A stretch of 64,000 nucleotides of DNA from Hymenobacter jejuensis (lineage in GTDB: Bacteria > Bacteroidota > Bacteroidia > Cytophagales > Hymenobacteraceae): contig NZ_CP040896.1 of assembly GCF_006337165.1 (NCBI RefSeq), forward strand, positions 3,224,001-3,288,000, in the 5' to 3' direction. Of the stretch, positions 34,917 to 43,429 are shown piece by piece (the stretch's first letter is position 1; every line of letters starts with the position of its first letter). The translations under genes and the position numbers were made by a program. The notes under the pieces were generated by a model. It saw only the letters and a program-made list of their open reading frames with translations, was not told the DNA's origin and did no database searches.

Positions 34917-37900
34917 TTATGAGGCGGGTTCAAGCGCCACTTCTTTCAGGCTTTCTTCCAGAATCTGCTTGACTTCGGGGCGACACGAGCCGCAGCCGGT
35001 GCCGGCACCCGTGGCTGCGCACAGCTCGCGCAAGTCGGTGCAGCCGGCGGCTACTTGCTGGCGCAGGTTGTCGCGGCCCACGTTGTTGCAGCTGCACACC
35101 AGCTTGCCGAGCACCGGCGTCGCGGGGCGGCCACTGCGCAGCAATTGCAGGCGCTTTTCGCTCAGCTCAACTCTGTCGGCAATCAGCTCCCGAAACTCCT
35201 GAAACTCGCTTTTATCGCCAATCAGAATGGCGCCCACCAGCCGATCTTGGTGAATGATGCACTTCTTGTAGTAGCGCTTGGCTTTGTCGATGAACACGAT
35301 CTCTTCGTAATTCTCTTCATCGGGGCACTCGGGTAGGCCGATGCTGCACAAATCGAATCCATGAATTTTGATGATGTTCATGAACGTGCTGCCCACATAG
35401 TGGCTGGCCACGTCGCCGCTCAGCGAACGTGCCACTACCGCCGCCTGCTGTTCGGCCGCCGCCGTGATGCCGTAGAGCACACCGCCGAACTCGGCAATTT
35501 CGCCGATGGCGTACACGCTGGGATCGCTGGTTTGCAGGCGCTCATTTACCACCACACCGCGTTTGCAGTCGAGGCCACAGGTGCGGGCCAGCTCCACGTT
35601 GGGCACCGTCCCGATGGCCATAATCAGGGCGTCGCAGTCGATGCGGCGGCCGCTTTTTAGCCCTACACCCGTTAGCCGCGAGCGGCCATAGTAGAGTTGC
35701 ACTTCCTCGTTGAAATACACCTCGCAGCCCTGCTCCACGATTTCTTCCTGCAACAGCTGGCTGCCCAGCGGGTCGAGCTGGCGGTCGAGAAAGCGGGAAA
35801 TGCGCTGTATGATGGTCACTCGCGTACCAACTTCCCGCAGCGATGCCGCCATTTCCAGGCCTAGCAAACCGCCGCCCACAATCACGACGTGGGCATTGAC
35901 GGGCAAATGCGTCTTGAACGCATCGGCGTCGGTGCGGCTGCGCATGGTGAAAATACCGGGCAGCGACGGCACATGCTTGGGCACTGCGGCGCGGCTTCCA
36001 GTAGCCAGAATCAATACATCGTAGTCGGTGCGATTGCCTTGTGCATCAACGACATACTTGTGTTCGCGGTCAATGTGTTCCACGCTCACACCCCGCCGCA
36101 AATCGATGCGGTAGGCGGGCTCTTCCGCGTCCTGCATCTTCACGAGCTGCGCCCATTGCTGGTGCCCGCTGATGTAGTCGGGCAGCATCACGCGGTTGTA
36201 AAACGGAAAATCTTCCTTGCTGAAAATCGTGATTTCGTCTTCCTGATTCAGCTCGCGGTAGGCCTTTACGAAGCCATACGCACCCGCCCCGGCGCCCACC
36301 ACTACAATGCGCTGAAAAGGCTTTCGGTATTTCTCAACTTGTACCGTAGCATACTTAAAATCAGGCTCTTTCGAGACAGGGTCCACAAGGCCCGAAGTCA
36401 CGTTGTTGGCTCGATTCAGATCGCTGCCGAGCTGCTTGCCCCAGTGCATCGGCAGGAAAACCACGCCCGGCCGGATGCCTGAGGACAGCTTAGCCTTGAC
36501 GCGTACTTCGCCGTTGCACGAGCGCACCACCACCAGGTCGTCATCGGTAAGCTCCAAGCGCGCTGCATCCTCCGGATGCACTTCTAGAAAGGCCTGCGAA
36601 ATGTGCTTGCGCAGCTTGTTCACCTTGCCCGTTTTGCTCATCGTGTGCCACTGATCGCGGATGCGGCCGGTAGTCAGGATGAACGGGAACTCGTCGTTGG
36701 GGGCCGCGCTGCGGGTTTCTACCGAAACCGGATGAATGCGCGCTCTGCCCGATGGCGTTGAGAATACTTTATCGGTAAATAACCGTGGCGGCCCTTGTTG
36801 CTTAAGGTTTTGATTATAAGGCCATTGTATAGATCGTTGTTCTTTCAGAATCGCGTAGGTCAGGCCCGAAATATCGAGGTTGGTGCCCGTCGTAAGCCGC
36901 ACATGCTCTAAGTAAATGGCCTCTGCCGATGCATAATCGAAGCCGCGATACCCCATGGTTTGGGCGAAGCGGCAGATGATTTCGGCATCGGGCAGTGCTT
37001 CGCCGGGCGCGTCCACGACCTTCGACAGGTAGCTGATGCGCCGCTCCGAGTTGGTCATGGTGCCTTCCTTTTCTGCCCAGGCGGCAGCCGGCAGAATCAC
37101 ATCGGCGAAGGCCAGCGTTTGGGGCGTATTGCTGATGTCCTGCACCACCACAAACTTGGCTTTCTGCAACGCTTCTTCGGCCCGGCGCACGTCGGGCAGG
37201 CTGGTCAGCGGGTTGGTGCAAATAATCCAGATGGCTTTCAGGCGCCCGTCGTGCAGGGCGTCGAACATTTCGGTGGCCGTCAGGCCGGGCTTGTCGGAAA
37301 TAGTAGTGCCGCCCCAAAACTGCTCGACTTCGCGGCGATGGGCCGCGTTGTCGAGGCTGCGGTGGGCCGGCAGCAGATTGGAAAGGCCGCCCACTTCGCG
37401 GCCACCCATGGCGTTGGGCTGGCCGGTAAGCGAAAAGGGCCCCGCGCCCGGCTTGCCAATCTGACCCGTAATGAGGTTGAGGTTAATCAGGCTCAGGTTC
37501 TTATTGACGCCGATTGAGCTTTGGTTGAGCCCCATCGTCCACAGCGACAGAAAGCCTTTGGCGTTGCCGATGTACTGCGCCGCCAGCCGAATATCCGCTT
37601 CGGGCACGCCGCATATCGCCGCCGATTCGGCCGTAGTGCGCTCAAAAACCACTTGCCGATACTGCTCAAAACCTTCGGCGTGGTGCTGGATGAAGTCGAG
37701 GTCGATGTCGCCGTTTTCAATCAATACCCGGCCGATGGCATGGTTGAGAAACACGTCGGTACCGGGCAGCAATTGCAGATGCAGATCGGCAAGGGCGCAC
37801 GAGTCAGTCCGGCGCGGATCGGCCACGATGATTTTCACCTCCGGGTTCGCGGCTTTGTGCGCTTCAATGCGCCGCCACAGAATAGGGTGGCACCAGGCTG

Positions 37901-38441
37901 GGTTGGCTCCGGTGACGAAAAAGCAATCGGCCAGCTCAATGTCGTCGTAGCAAATCGGCACGCTGTCTTCGCCCAGCGACATTTTGTAGCCTACCACGGC
38001 GCTGCTCATGCACAGCCGCGAATTGGTGTCGATGTTGTTGCTGCCGATAAAGCCCTTGATCAGCTTGTTGATCACGTAATACTCCTCGGTCAGGCACTGG
38101 CCGGAAGCATAAAAGGCCACTGAGTCGGGGCCGTATTTCTCAATGAACGTCTTGAACACGGCGGCAGTCCGCTGCAAGGCTTGCTCCCAGCTCACGCGCT
38201 GCCGGGGCATGCTTTTATTATAGCGCATCTGCGGATACAGCAGGCGGTCGTGCCGGTCGTTGACGGTGTATTGCAGGTTGATGCCCTTGCTGCACAGCTG
38301 GCCTTTGTTGACCGGATATTCCGCATCGCCGGCCACCGAAACCGATCCGTTCTTTTCCTTCTTCACCACCACGCCGCACCCGACGCCACAGTAGCAACAG
38401 GTGCTGGCAAAAGTGTTGTCAGGCGTGTTGGGTACGGGCAT
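34917..38441 (-). CDS. nasA: Assimilatory nitrate reductase fused to FAD reductase and BFD [2Fe-2S] domains
   Basis: 1174 residues. Residues 1 to about 690 are a molybdopterin nitrate reductase (Nas/NarB type): the 4Fe-4S site CCYCGVGCGVVVKK then GQLCSKG, LTGQPNAMGGREVGG, and a C-terminal molydop-binding domain (LTTGRIRDQWHTMSK). Residues about 705-1110 are a pyridine nucleotide-disulfide oxidoreductase like the N-terminus of NirB (IVVVGAGAGAYGFVKAY, ILATGSRAAVP, LMAIGTVPNVELAR). The end is a BFD-like [2Fe-2S] domain (LVCSCNNVGRDNL, GAGTGCGSCRPEV). The fusion would let NAD(P)H reduce nitrate within one chain. The cytoplasmic product nitrite goes to NirBD. Confidence 0.92.
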   Translation of the reverse strand: MPVPNTPDNTFASTCCYCGVGCGVVVKKEKNGSVSVAGDAEYPVNKGQLCSKGINLQYTVNDRHDRLLYPQMRYNKSMPRQRVSWEQALQRTAAVFKTFIEKYGPDSVAFYASGQCLTEEYYVINKLIKGFIGSNNIDTNSRLCMSSAVVGYKMSLGEDSVPICYDDIELADCFFVTGANPAWCHPILWRRIEAHKAANPEVKIIVADPRRTDSCALADLHLQLLPGTDVFLNHAIGRVLIENGDIDLDFIQHHAEGFEQYRQVVFERTTAESAAICGVPEADIRLAAQYIGNAKGFLSLWTMGLNQSSIGVNKNLSLINLNLITGQIGKPGAGPFSLTGQPNAMGGREVGGLSNLLPAHRSLDNAAHRREVEQFWGGTTISDKPGLTATEMFDALHDGRLKAIWIICTNPLTSLPDVRRAEEALQKAKFVVVQDISNTPQTLAFADVILPAAAWAEKEGTMTNSERRISYLSKVVDAPGEALPDAEIICRFAQTMGYRGFDYASAEAIYLEHVRLTTGTNLDISGLTYAILKEQRSIQWPYNQNLKQQGPPRLFTDKVFSTPSGRARIHPVSVETRSAAPNDEFPFILTTGRIRDQWHTMSKTGKVNKLRKHISQAFLEVHPEDAARLELTDDDLVVVRSCNGEVRVKAKLSSGIRPGVVFLPMHWGKQLGSDLNRANNVTSGLVDPVSKEPDFKYATVQVEKYRKPFQRIVVVGAGAGAYGFVKAYRELNQEDEITIFSKEDFPFYNRVMLPDYISGHQQWAQLVKMQDAEEPAYRIDLRRGVSVEHIDREHKYVVDAQGNRTDYDVLILATGSRAAVPKHVPSLPGIFTMRSRTDADAFKTHLPVNAHVVIVGGGLLGLEMAASLREVGTRVTIIQRISRFLDRQLDPLGSQLLQEEIVEQGCEVYFNEEVQLYYGRSRLTGVGLKSGRRIDCDALIMAIGTVPNVELARTCGLDCKRGVVVNERLQTSDPSVYAIGEIAEFGGVLYGITAAAEQQAAVVARSLSGDVASHYVGSTFMNIIKIHGFDLCSIGLPECPDEENYEEIVFIDKAKRYYKKCIIHQDRLVGAILIGDKSEFQEFRELIADRVELSEKRLQLLRSGRPATPVLGKLVCSCNNVGRDNLRQQVAAGCTDLRELCAATGAGTGCGSCRPEVKQILEESLKEVALEPAS

Positions 38442-38463
38442 GTTGCTTGGCTTATGAGTATCT

Positions 38464-38490
38464 ATAAGTATTTATAAATCAAATACTTAT
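38464..38490. repeat. 27-nt AT-rich palindrome between transporter and nitrate reductase genes
   Basis: Arms ATAAGTATTT (38464-38473) and AAATACTTAT (38481-38490), perfect over 10 bp, loop ATAAATC. It lies between two genes of the nitrate operon, 23 nt before the nitrate reductase start. Confidence 0.78.
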
Positions 38491-38536
38491 TGGTAATACT
38501 TTCTTTGGTATTATCGGCTGGAATCCTGAGCCTCGC

Positions 38537-39844
38537 TCAAGCGGGCTGTAGCTCCATGCTCGTTTCGGTGGCTTCCGAGGTGTGCAGCCGCGAGAGGAAC
38601 ACGATTAGGCCAATGGTGGCTACCCCGAATCCGATGTAGAGAAAGGCGCTGGCGTACGAAAGCGTCGCCGATTTAAACAGAAAGCCTACCAGCATTGCGC
38701 CCAGATTGCCGCCGGCGCCCACCACGCCGCTTACGCTGCCAATGGCCTTTTTATTGACGAACGGCACGATGGAATACGTGCAGCCATTGGCCATTTTGAG
38801 AAATAAGGCAAACAACAGCATTGCGGCAATTGCCATGGCCAAGCTGCCGGCTTGGGCAAATAGCGCAATACCCAAACCTTCCAGCACCAATAACGCGCTG
38901 AGCAGGTGCCACTTGCCTTTCATGCCGAACACCCGGCCCACTTTATCGCTGACGACGCCGCCGAGGCCGCGGGCAAAAATGTTCATGAAGCCAAACACGC
39001 CCGCCAGCGCTCCGGCCATCACGAGCGTCGTTTTGTAATGATCGACAAAGAAGAGGGCCGCCACATTGTCAATCGTGATTTCGATGCCGAAACAGGCGCC
39101 GTAGGCCAGCGCGAGCACCCACGTGCGGTAGTCTTTGAGCGCCAGCAGAAAAGTGCCTTTCGGCTTGTCTTTGACCTGCCGCTGCATGTCGCGAAAGTTG
39201 CCTTTGGGTGTGTCCTGCGTGTAGAAGTAATACACCACAGCCATGATCAGCAGGATAACTCCCGGCACCACCATCGCCAGCCGCCACGAATTGGACTTGT
39301 CCACGAAACCCAGCCCGACAAACGCCGCCGCAACGAGCGGCATTACTAGGTTGGTAACGCCCCCGCCTAAGTTGCCCCAGCCGCCCGCCACGGCATTGGC
39401 CGTCCCGACGACATTGGGGGCAAACATCATGGACGTGTGAAACTGCGTGATCACAAACGACGCGCCCACGATGCCAATCACAAACCGAAACAGCAGAAAG
39501 CTTTCGTAGCTGTTGCTCAGGCCAATACTCATTACCGGCAGCGCGCCCAACACCAGCAAAATCGTGTAAGTAAGCCGTGGCCCCAGCGAATCGCACAGCC
39601 GTCCGACCACCAGCCGCGCCAGAATCGTGGCCGAAACCGATGCGATCATGATGTTGCCGACCTGCGCTTTGTCGAGGCCGAGCTGCTCGCGCACCAACGG
39701 CATCAGCGGCGCGATGCCGAACCACCCGAAAAAGCAGAAAAAGAACGTGATCCAGGTGATGTGAAAGGTGCGCATCTGCACGCCTTTCCCCGAAAAAATC
39801 CGGAGCTTATCCAGCGGTTGCGGTTGAGTTGCGGCTACGGCCAT
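38537..39844 (-). CDS. narK: MFS nitrate/nitrite transporter (NarK/NasA family)
   Basis: 435 residues with about 12 membrane spans. The nitrate-signature segments are visible: WITFFFCFFGWFGIAPLMP in the first span, a MFS loop GRLCDSLGPRLTY, AVAGGWGNLGGGVTNL and GVVGAGGNLGAM (the glycine-rich nitrate signatures of the NNP family). The N-terminus is cytoplasmic, about 27 residues. Cotranscribed between nirD and the nitrate reductase gene, so it imports nitrate for assimilation. Palindromic repeats sit at both ends of the gene. Confidence 0.94.
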   Translation of the reverse strand: MAVAATQPQPLDKLRIFSGKGVQMRTFHITWITFFFCFFGWFGIAPLMPLVREQLGLDKAQVGNIMIASVSATILARLVVGRLCDSLGPRLTYTILLVLGALPVMSIGLSNSYESFLLFRFVIGIVGASFVITQFHTSMMFAPNVVGTANAVAGGWGNLGGGVTNLVMPLVAAAFVGLGFVDKSNSWRLAMVVPGVILLIMAVVYYFYTQDTPKGNFRDMQRQVKDKPKGTFLLALKDYRTWVLALAYGACFGIEITIDNVAALFFVDHYKTTLVMAGALAGVFGFMNIFARGLGGVVSDKVGRVFGMKGKWHLLSALLVLEGLGIALFAQAGSLAMAIAAMLLFALFLKMANGCTYSIVPFVNKKAIGSVSGVVGAGGNLGAMLVGFLFKSATLSYASAFLYIGFGVATIGLIVFLSRLHTSEATETSMELQPA

Positions 39845-39870
39845 CAGCTTTGGCTTTACGTGAATGTTTT

Positions 39871-39897
39871 ATAAGCATCTGATTATCAAATACTTAT
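39871..39897. repeat. 27-nt AT-rich palindrome between nirD and narK
   Basis: Halves ATAAGCATCTGAT and ATCAAATACTTAT around T39883; 11 of 13 pairs match. Second of three successive operon junctions that carry the element. Confidence 0.78.
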
Positions 39898-39981
39898 GTT
39901 TTTGCATAGACAAGCCAATTCTGGCAGCTGAAGCAGCCGCTTGCGGGTTGGCTTTCGTTATTGGGTGGGGCAGTCTGGAAC

Positions 39982-40341
39982 TTACAGGCCGATGTACACT
40001 CTGTCGCCTACCACTTTGATGGGGTAGGTTTTGAGCTGGTAGTCGTCGCCGGAAAGGCACTCGCCGGAGAGCAGCGAAAACGTCTTTTTATGAAAGGGGC
40101 AAGCCACTTTGGGCTCGCAGCTGTCGCCGGTGCTGCCAATCATGCCGCGCGAGAGCACCATCTGCTGCTTGTGCGGACACAGGTTTTGGGTGGCGTACCA
40201 CTCGTTGCGGCGCGCAAAGTTGAAAATGGCAATCTGCTCGTCTTCGACCTTCACGCAGGCGCCGCCGTTGTGCGGCACATCGTGGGTTTTGCACACGTAC
40301 ACCCACTCTACGGCTTCCAGTACTTCTACTTCCTGTTGCAT
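39982..40341 (-). CDS. nirD: Nitrite reductase small subunit NirD, Rieske type
   Basis: 119 residues from MQQEVEVLEAVEWVYVC. The Rieske fold is complete and, unlike many NirD proteins that lack a cluster, both ligand pairs are present: C55-x-H57 (LCPHKQQM) and C81-x2-H84 (CPFHKKTF). It should therefore bind a [2Fe-2S] cluster and pass electrons to NirB. It sits 51 nt downstream of nirB in the same operon, with a short palindrome in between. Confidence 0.92.
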   Translation of the reverse strand: MQQEVEVLEAVEWVYVCKTHDVPHNGGACVKVEDEQIAIFNFARRNEWYATQNLCPHKQQMVLSRGMIGSTGDSCEPKVACPFHKKTFSLLSGECLSGDDYQLKTYPIKVVGDRVYIGL

Positions 40342-40362
40342 ACTATGCAGGATTATTTTGTT

Positions 40363-40381
40363 AACTAATTGTCAATGAGTT
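40363..40381. repeat. Short AT-rich palindrome between nirB and nirD
   Basis: AACTAATTG and CAATGAGTT pair at 8 of 9 positions around T40372. A shortened member of the dispersed family, at the first junction of the nitrate operon. Confidence 0.6.
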
Positions 40382-40392
40382 CGTTGGTGATT

Positions 40393-42897
40393 CTACCACT
40401 CTTTGGCTTTTACCTGCTCGCGCATTCCTTCGAATTGCAGGCTGGGATCTTTTTCTTTCGGCGCGTTCACGAAGTGCGCAAACTGGCGGCGCAGCTCGGG
40501 GTTCTCCACCACCTCTTTCCACTCGCAGTGGTAGCTGTTGATCAGCAGCTGCATTTCGGCCTCCAACTGGTCATTAATACCCAAACTGTCGTTGACGACC
40601 ACATTTTTGAGGTAGGCCATGCCGCCTTCCATCTTGTTGAGCCAAGTGGCGGTGCGGGTCAGGGCGTCGGCCGTTTTGATGTAGAACATCAGGAAGCGGT
40701 CGAGGTACTTGATGCACGTTTCCTTGTCGATGTCGGTGGCCAGTAGCTGCGCGTGCTGGGGCTTGGAGCCGCCGTTGCCGCACACAAACAGGTTCCAGCC
40801 TTTTTCCGTGGCAATGATGCCGAAGTCTTTGGCCTGAGCCTCAGCGCATTCGCGGATGCAGCCGCTCACGCCGCCCTTGAACTTGTGCGGTGCCCGGATG
40901 CCCCGGTAGCGCTCCTCGACCTCGATGGCAAACGACACGCTATCGTGCAGCCCAAACCGGCACCACGTGCTGCCCACGCAGCTTTTGACCGTGCGCAACG
41001 ACTTGCCGTAGGCGTGGCCGCTTTCAAACCCGGCGTTGATCAGCTCCTCCCAGATGTCGGGCAGATCACTGACGTGGGCACCGAACATATCAATGCGCTG
41101 GCCGCCCGTGATTTTGGTGTACAAACCATACTTCTTGGCAATCTGGCCAATGACGATGAGCTTGTCGGGTGTAATTTCGCCGCCCGGAATGCGCGGCACC
41201 ACCGAGTAAGAGCCGCCTTTCTGGATGTTGGCGAGGTAGCGGTCGTTGCTGTCCTGAATGGTGTGCTGCTTGACAATGACGTCGTTCCACAAGCTGGCTA
41301 AGATGCTGGCAATGGCGGGCTTACACAGCTCGCACCCATCGCCTTTGCCAAACGTGTCGAGTGCTTCGTCGTAGGTTTTGATGCTGTTTAGCTTGAGCAA
41401 ATCGAAAAGCTCCTGCCGCGAGAAATTGAAGTGCTCGCAGACCGTGTTCTTGACGTACTGGCCGTTGGCCTTCATCGTGCCCGTAATCAGGTCTTTGACC
41501 AGCGGCACGCAGCCCCCGCAGCCGGTTCCGGCTTTGTTGCACTTCTTCATGCCATCCACGGTGGTCACGTGCTGCTCGGTTACGGCTGCGCAAATGGCGC
41601 CTTTCGTGACCGCCTCGCACGAACAGATCAGGGCCTCCTCCGGCAAATTCAGGACGCCGGCGCCGGCCGTTGCTTCACCGCCCCGAGCGCCTAGCAGCAG
41701 ATCCTCAGGGTTGGGCGGCAGAATGATCTTGTTGGTAACCGTTTGTAAGAGAAGATTATAAGCATCGGCATCGCCGATCAGCACGCCGCCCAACAGGTAT
41801 TTGCCGTCGGTGCTGATGTTGATGCGCTTGTACACGCCCTTGTGCGAATCTTCAAACACAATGGAGCGGCTGGTAGGCTCGGTTACGAAGGGGTCGCCAA
41901 AGCTGGCTACATCCACCCCAATCAGCTTGAGCTTGGTGCTCATGTCGTAACCGGTGAAGGTGCGTTCGCCTTCGCAAATGGCCGTGGCAGCTACTTCCGC
42001 CATTTCGTAGCCCGGCGCTACCAAGCCGTAAATCATGCCGCCGTGGAGCGCGCACTCGCCGATGGCGAAAATGCTGGCATCGGTGGTGCGCATTGTGTCG
42101 TTCACCACGATGCCGCCGCGGGTTCCTACCTCGAGGCCCGCCAGCTTAGCCAGTTCGTCGCGCGGCCGAATGCCGGCCGAAATCACGAGCATATCAACTT
42201 CCAGCTGGGTTTCGTCGCCAAAGGCCAGCGCCTCAATGCGCCCGTTGCCTACAATACTGGTAGTGCTCTTCTGCAAATGCAATTGCAAACCTAGCGATAA
42301 TAGCTTGGTTTGCAACATGTTACTGCCAGCCGAATCAATCTGCCGGGGCATGAGCCGTGGGGCGAACTCCACGACGTGAGTTTCTGCAACTCCCAGATCC
42401 ATAAGGGCTTTGGCGGCCTCCAAGCCCAGCAGGCCACCGCCCAACACAGCGCCTACGCGGGCGGCGGGAGCGTAGGCTTTGATCAGCTCCAGGTCTTCGA
42501 TGGTGCGGTAGACGAATACGCCGTCCTTTTCAACGCCCGGAATATCGGGTACGAACGCGCCGGAGCCAGTAGCCAGCACCAGGTAATCATAAGGTTGCAC
42601 GAGGCCAGCCCGCGAGCGGACGACCTTTTCGAGGCGGTCGATTTCCTGCACAGGGTCGCCCAAATGCAGCGCAATGCCCTGCTCTTGGTACCAATCGGTG
42701 CTGGCTAAGGTTAGGTCCTCGGCTGTTTTGCCGTTGAAGTAAGCGCTCAGATGCACACGGTCGTACGCGGCACGCGGCTCTTCGCCAAAAACGATAAGGT
42801 TGAAGGAAGTGGATTTGGCCGTAAGCTTCTCGCAAAACTTATACCCGACCATCCCATTCCCAATCACAACTACTGTGGGGCGACCTGGCTGTGGCAT
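40393..42897 (-). CDS. nirB: NAD(P)H-dependent nitrite reductase large subunit NirB
   Basis: 834 residues. Residues 1-300 bind FAD and NAD(P)H (TVVVIGNGMVGYKFCEKL, LVLATGSGAFVPDIPG). A BFD-type [2Fe-2S] domain follows near 415-470 (LICSCEAVTKGAICA, GTGCGGCVPLVKDL), then the siroheme region: KSCVGSTWCRFG and SGCIRECAEAQ supply the four Cys for the 4Fe-4S-siroheme centre. It reduces nitrite to ammonium in the cytoplasm with NirD. It is the first gene of the operon; 530 bp of repeat-rich sequence separates it from the divergent cobA, which makes the siroheme precursor. Confidence 0.96.
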   Translation of the reverse strand: MPQPGRPTVVVIGNGMVGYKFCEKLTAKSTSFNLIVFGEEPRAAYDRVHLSAYFNGKTAEDLTLASTDWYQEQGIALHLGDPVQEIDRLEKVVRSRAGLVQPYDYLVLATGSGAFVPDIPGVEKDGVFVYRTIEDLELIKAYAPAARVGAVLGGGLLGLEAAKALMDLGVAETHVVEFAPRLMPRQIDSAGSNMLQTKLLSLGLQLHLQKSTTSIVGNGRIEALAFGDETQLEVDMLVISAGIRPRDELAKLAGLEVGTRGGIVVNDTMRTTDASIFAIGECALHGGMIYGLVAPGYEMAEVAATAICEGERTFTGYDMSTKLKLIGVDVASFGDPFVTEPTSRSIVFEDSHKGVYKRINISTDGKYLLGGVLIGDADAYNLLLQTVTNKIILPPNPEDLLLGARGGEATAGAGVLNLPEEALICSCEAVTKGAICAAVTEQHVTTVDGMKKCNKAGTGCGGCVPLVKDLITGTMKANGQYVKNTVCEHFNFSRQELFDLLKLNSIKTYDEALDTFGKGDGCELCKPAIASILASLWNDVIVKQHTIQDSNDRYLANIQKGGSYSVVPRIPGGEITPDKLIVIGQIAKKYGLYTKITGGQRIDMFGAHVSDLPDIWEELINAGFESGHAYGKSLRTVKSCVGSTWCRFGLHDSVSFAIEVEERYRGIRAPHKFKGGVSGCIRECAEAQAKDFGIIATEKGWNLFVCGNGGSKPQHAQLLATDIDKETCIKYLDRFLMFYIKTADALTRTATWLNKMEGGMAYLKNVVVNDSLGINDQLEAEMQLLINSYHCEWKEVVENPELRRQFAHFVNAPKEKDPSLQFEGMREQVKAKEW

Positions 42898-43049
42898 ACC
42901 GAAACTTTTAGGGGTTGAGCAGATCTAACCCGGAGTATCCTTCGCTCCATCTGCTGCTGAAACCTGAGAATGTCTCTATCGCGATAGATTTCGGTGGCTG
43001 GCTCTCTCACAAGGTGGCTAGCTCCAAAAGAATCTATCAATTTGAAAAT

Positions 43050-43071
43050 ATGCCCTTTAATTAGAGGGTAT
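43050..43071. promoter_or_regulatory. Inverted repeat N1, ATGCCCT / AGGGTAT
   Basis: ATGCCCTTT and AGAGGGTAT flank AATT; 22 bp long, the same length as N2 (43104-43125). Candidate operator for nitrogen or nitrate control of nirB. Confidence 0.55.
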
Positions 43072-43103
43072 GATCTTCTATTATAACGCTAGTATAAGCA
43101 TGC

Positions 43104-43125
43104 ATACCCTAAAAACAATAGGGTG
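43104..43125. promoter_or_regulatory. Inverted repeat N2, ATACCCTA / TAGGGTG
   Basis: 22 bp, arms ATACCCTA and ATAGGGTG, 54 bp from N1 start to start. GCATACCCTAAAAA (43102-43115) recurs exactly at 43263-43276. Confidence 0.55.
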
Positions 43126-43154
43126 TTTTGTAAAAAAGTATATAAATTTCAGAA

Positions 43155-43180
43155 ATACCCCCTTAGATTTGAAGGGGTAC
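43155..43180. promoter_or_regulatory. Inverted repeat N3, ATACCCC / GGGGTAC
   Basis: Perfect CCCCTT / AAGGGG arms within a longer ATACCCC...GGGGTAC inverted repeat of 26 bp. Similar to N1 and N2 but with an extra C:G pair. Confidence 0.45.
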
Positions 43181-43262
43181 TCTTAAGCATTTAATCCATT
43201 TTGCGCCATTACGGGTGCTAGCAAAGGGGTCAGGGAAAGCTGAAACGTAGTTTTCGCGGCCG

Positions 43263-43276
43263 GCATACCCTAAAAA
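43263..43276. promoter_or_regulatory. Half-site N4, exact 14-nt copy of part of N2
   Basis: GCATACCCTAAAAA, identical to 43102-43115. It lies 154 bp upstream of cobA and 366 bp upstream of nirB; the right arm is missing. Confidence 0.45.
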
Positions 43277-43429
43277 TCGAGTTGCAGGTGTGAGAGGCGG
43301 TAGCAGCGCCCACCTACGTTCCCTAGCCCACGCCGTTTGGGCAGGCATTAGCTGAAGACAAGACGCCGAAGGGCATGGGTCTGGCATAAGTCAGCTGCCT
43401 AGCCAACGTTTCACCGCATACACAGGCCA

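Larger units (their letters stand above)
42898..43429. promoter_or_regulatory. nirB-cobA divergent control region
   Basis: A 532-bp intergenic region between divergent genes, markedly AT-rich in 43020-43200. It holds a perfect palindrome TCTATCGCGATAGA (42975-42988), two 22-bp inverted repeats built on ATRCCCT (43050-43071 and 43104-43125), a CCCCTT/AAGGGG hairpin (43158-43177 region) and a half-site identical over 14 nt to the second repeat (43263-43276). No standard -7 box stands out in either direction. Confidence 0.65.

Noticed and set aside
43382..43393. TGGC-ATAA-GTCA upstream of cobA
   Set aside because: Seven of eight core bases match the CRP/FNR-like site, but no -7 box lies at the required 33 bp.
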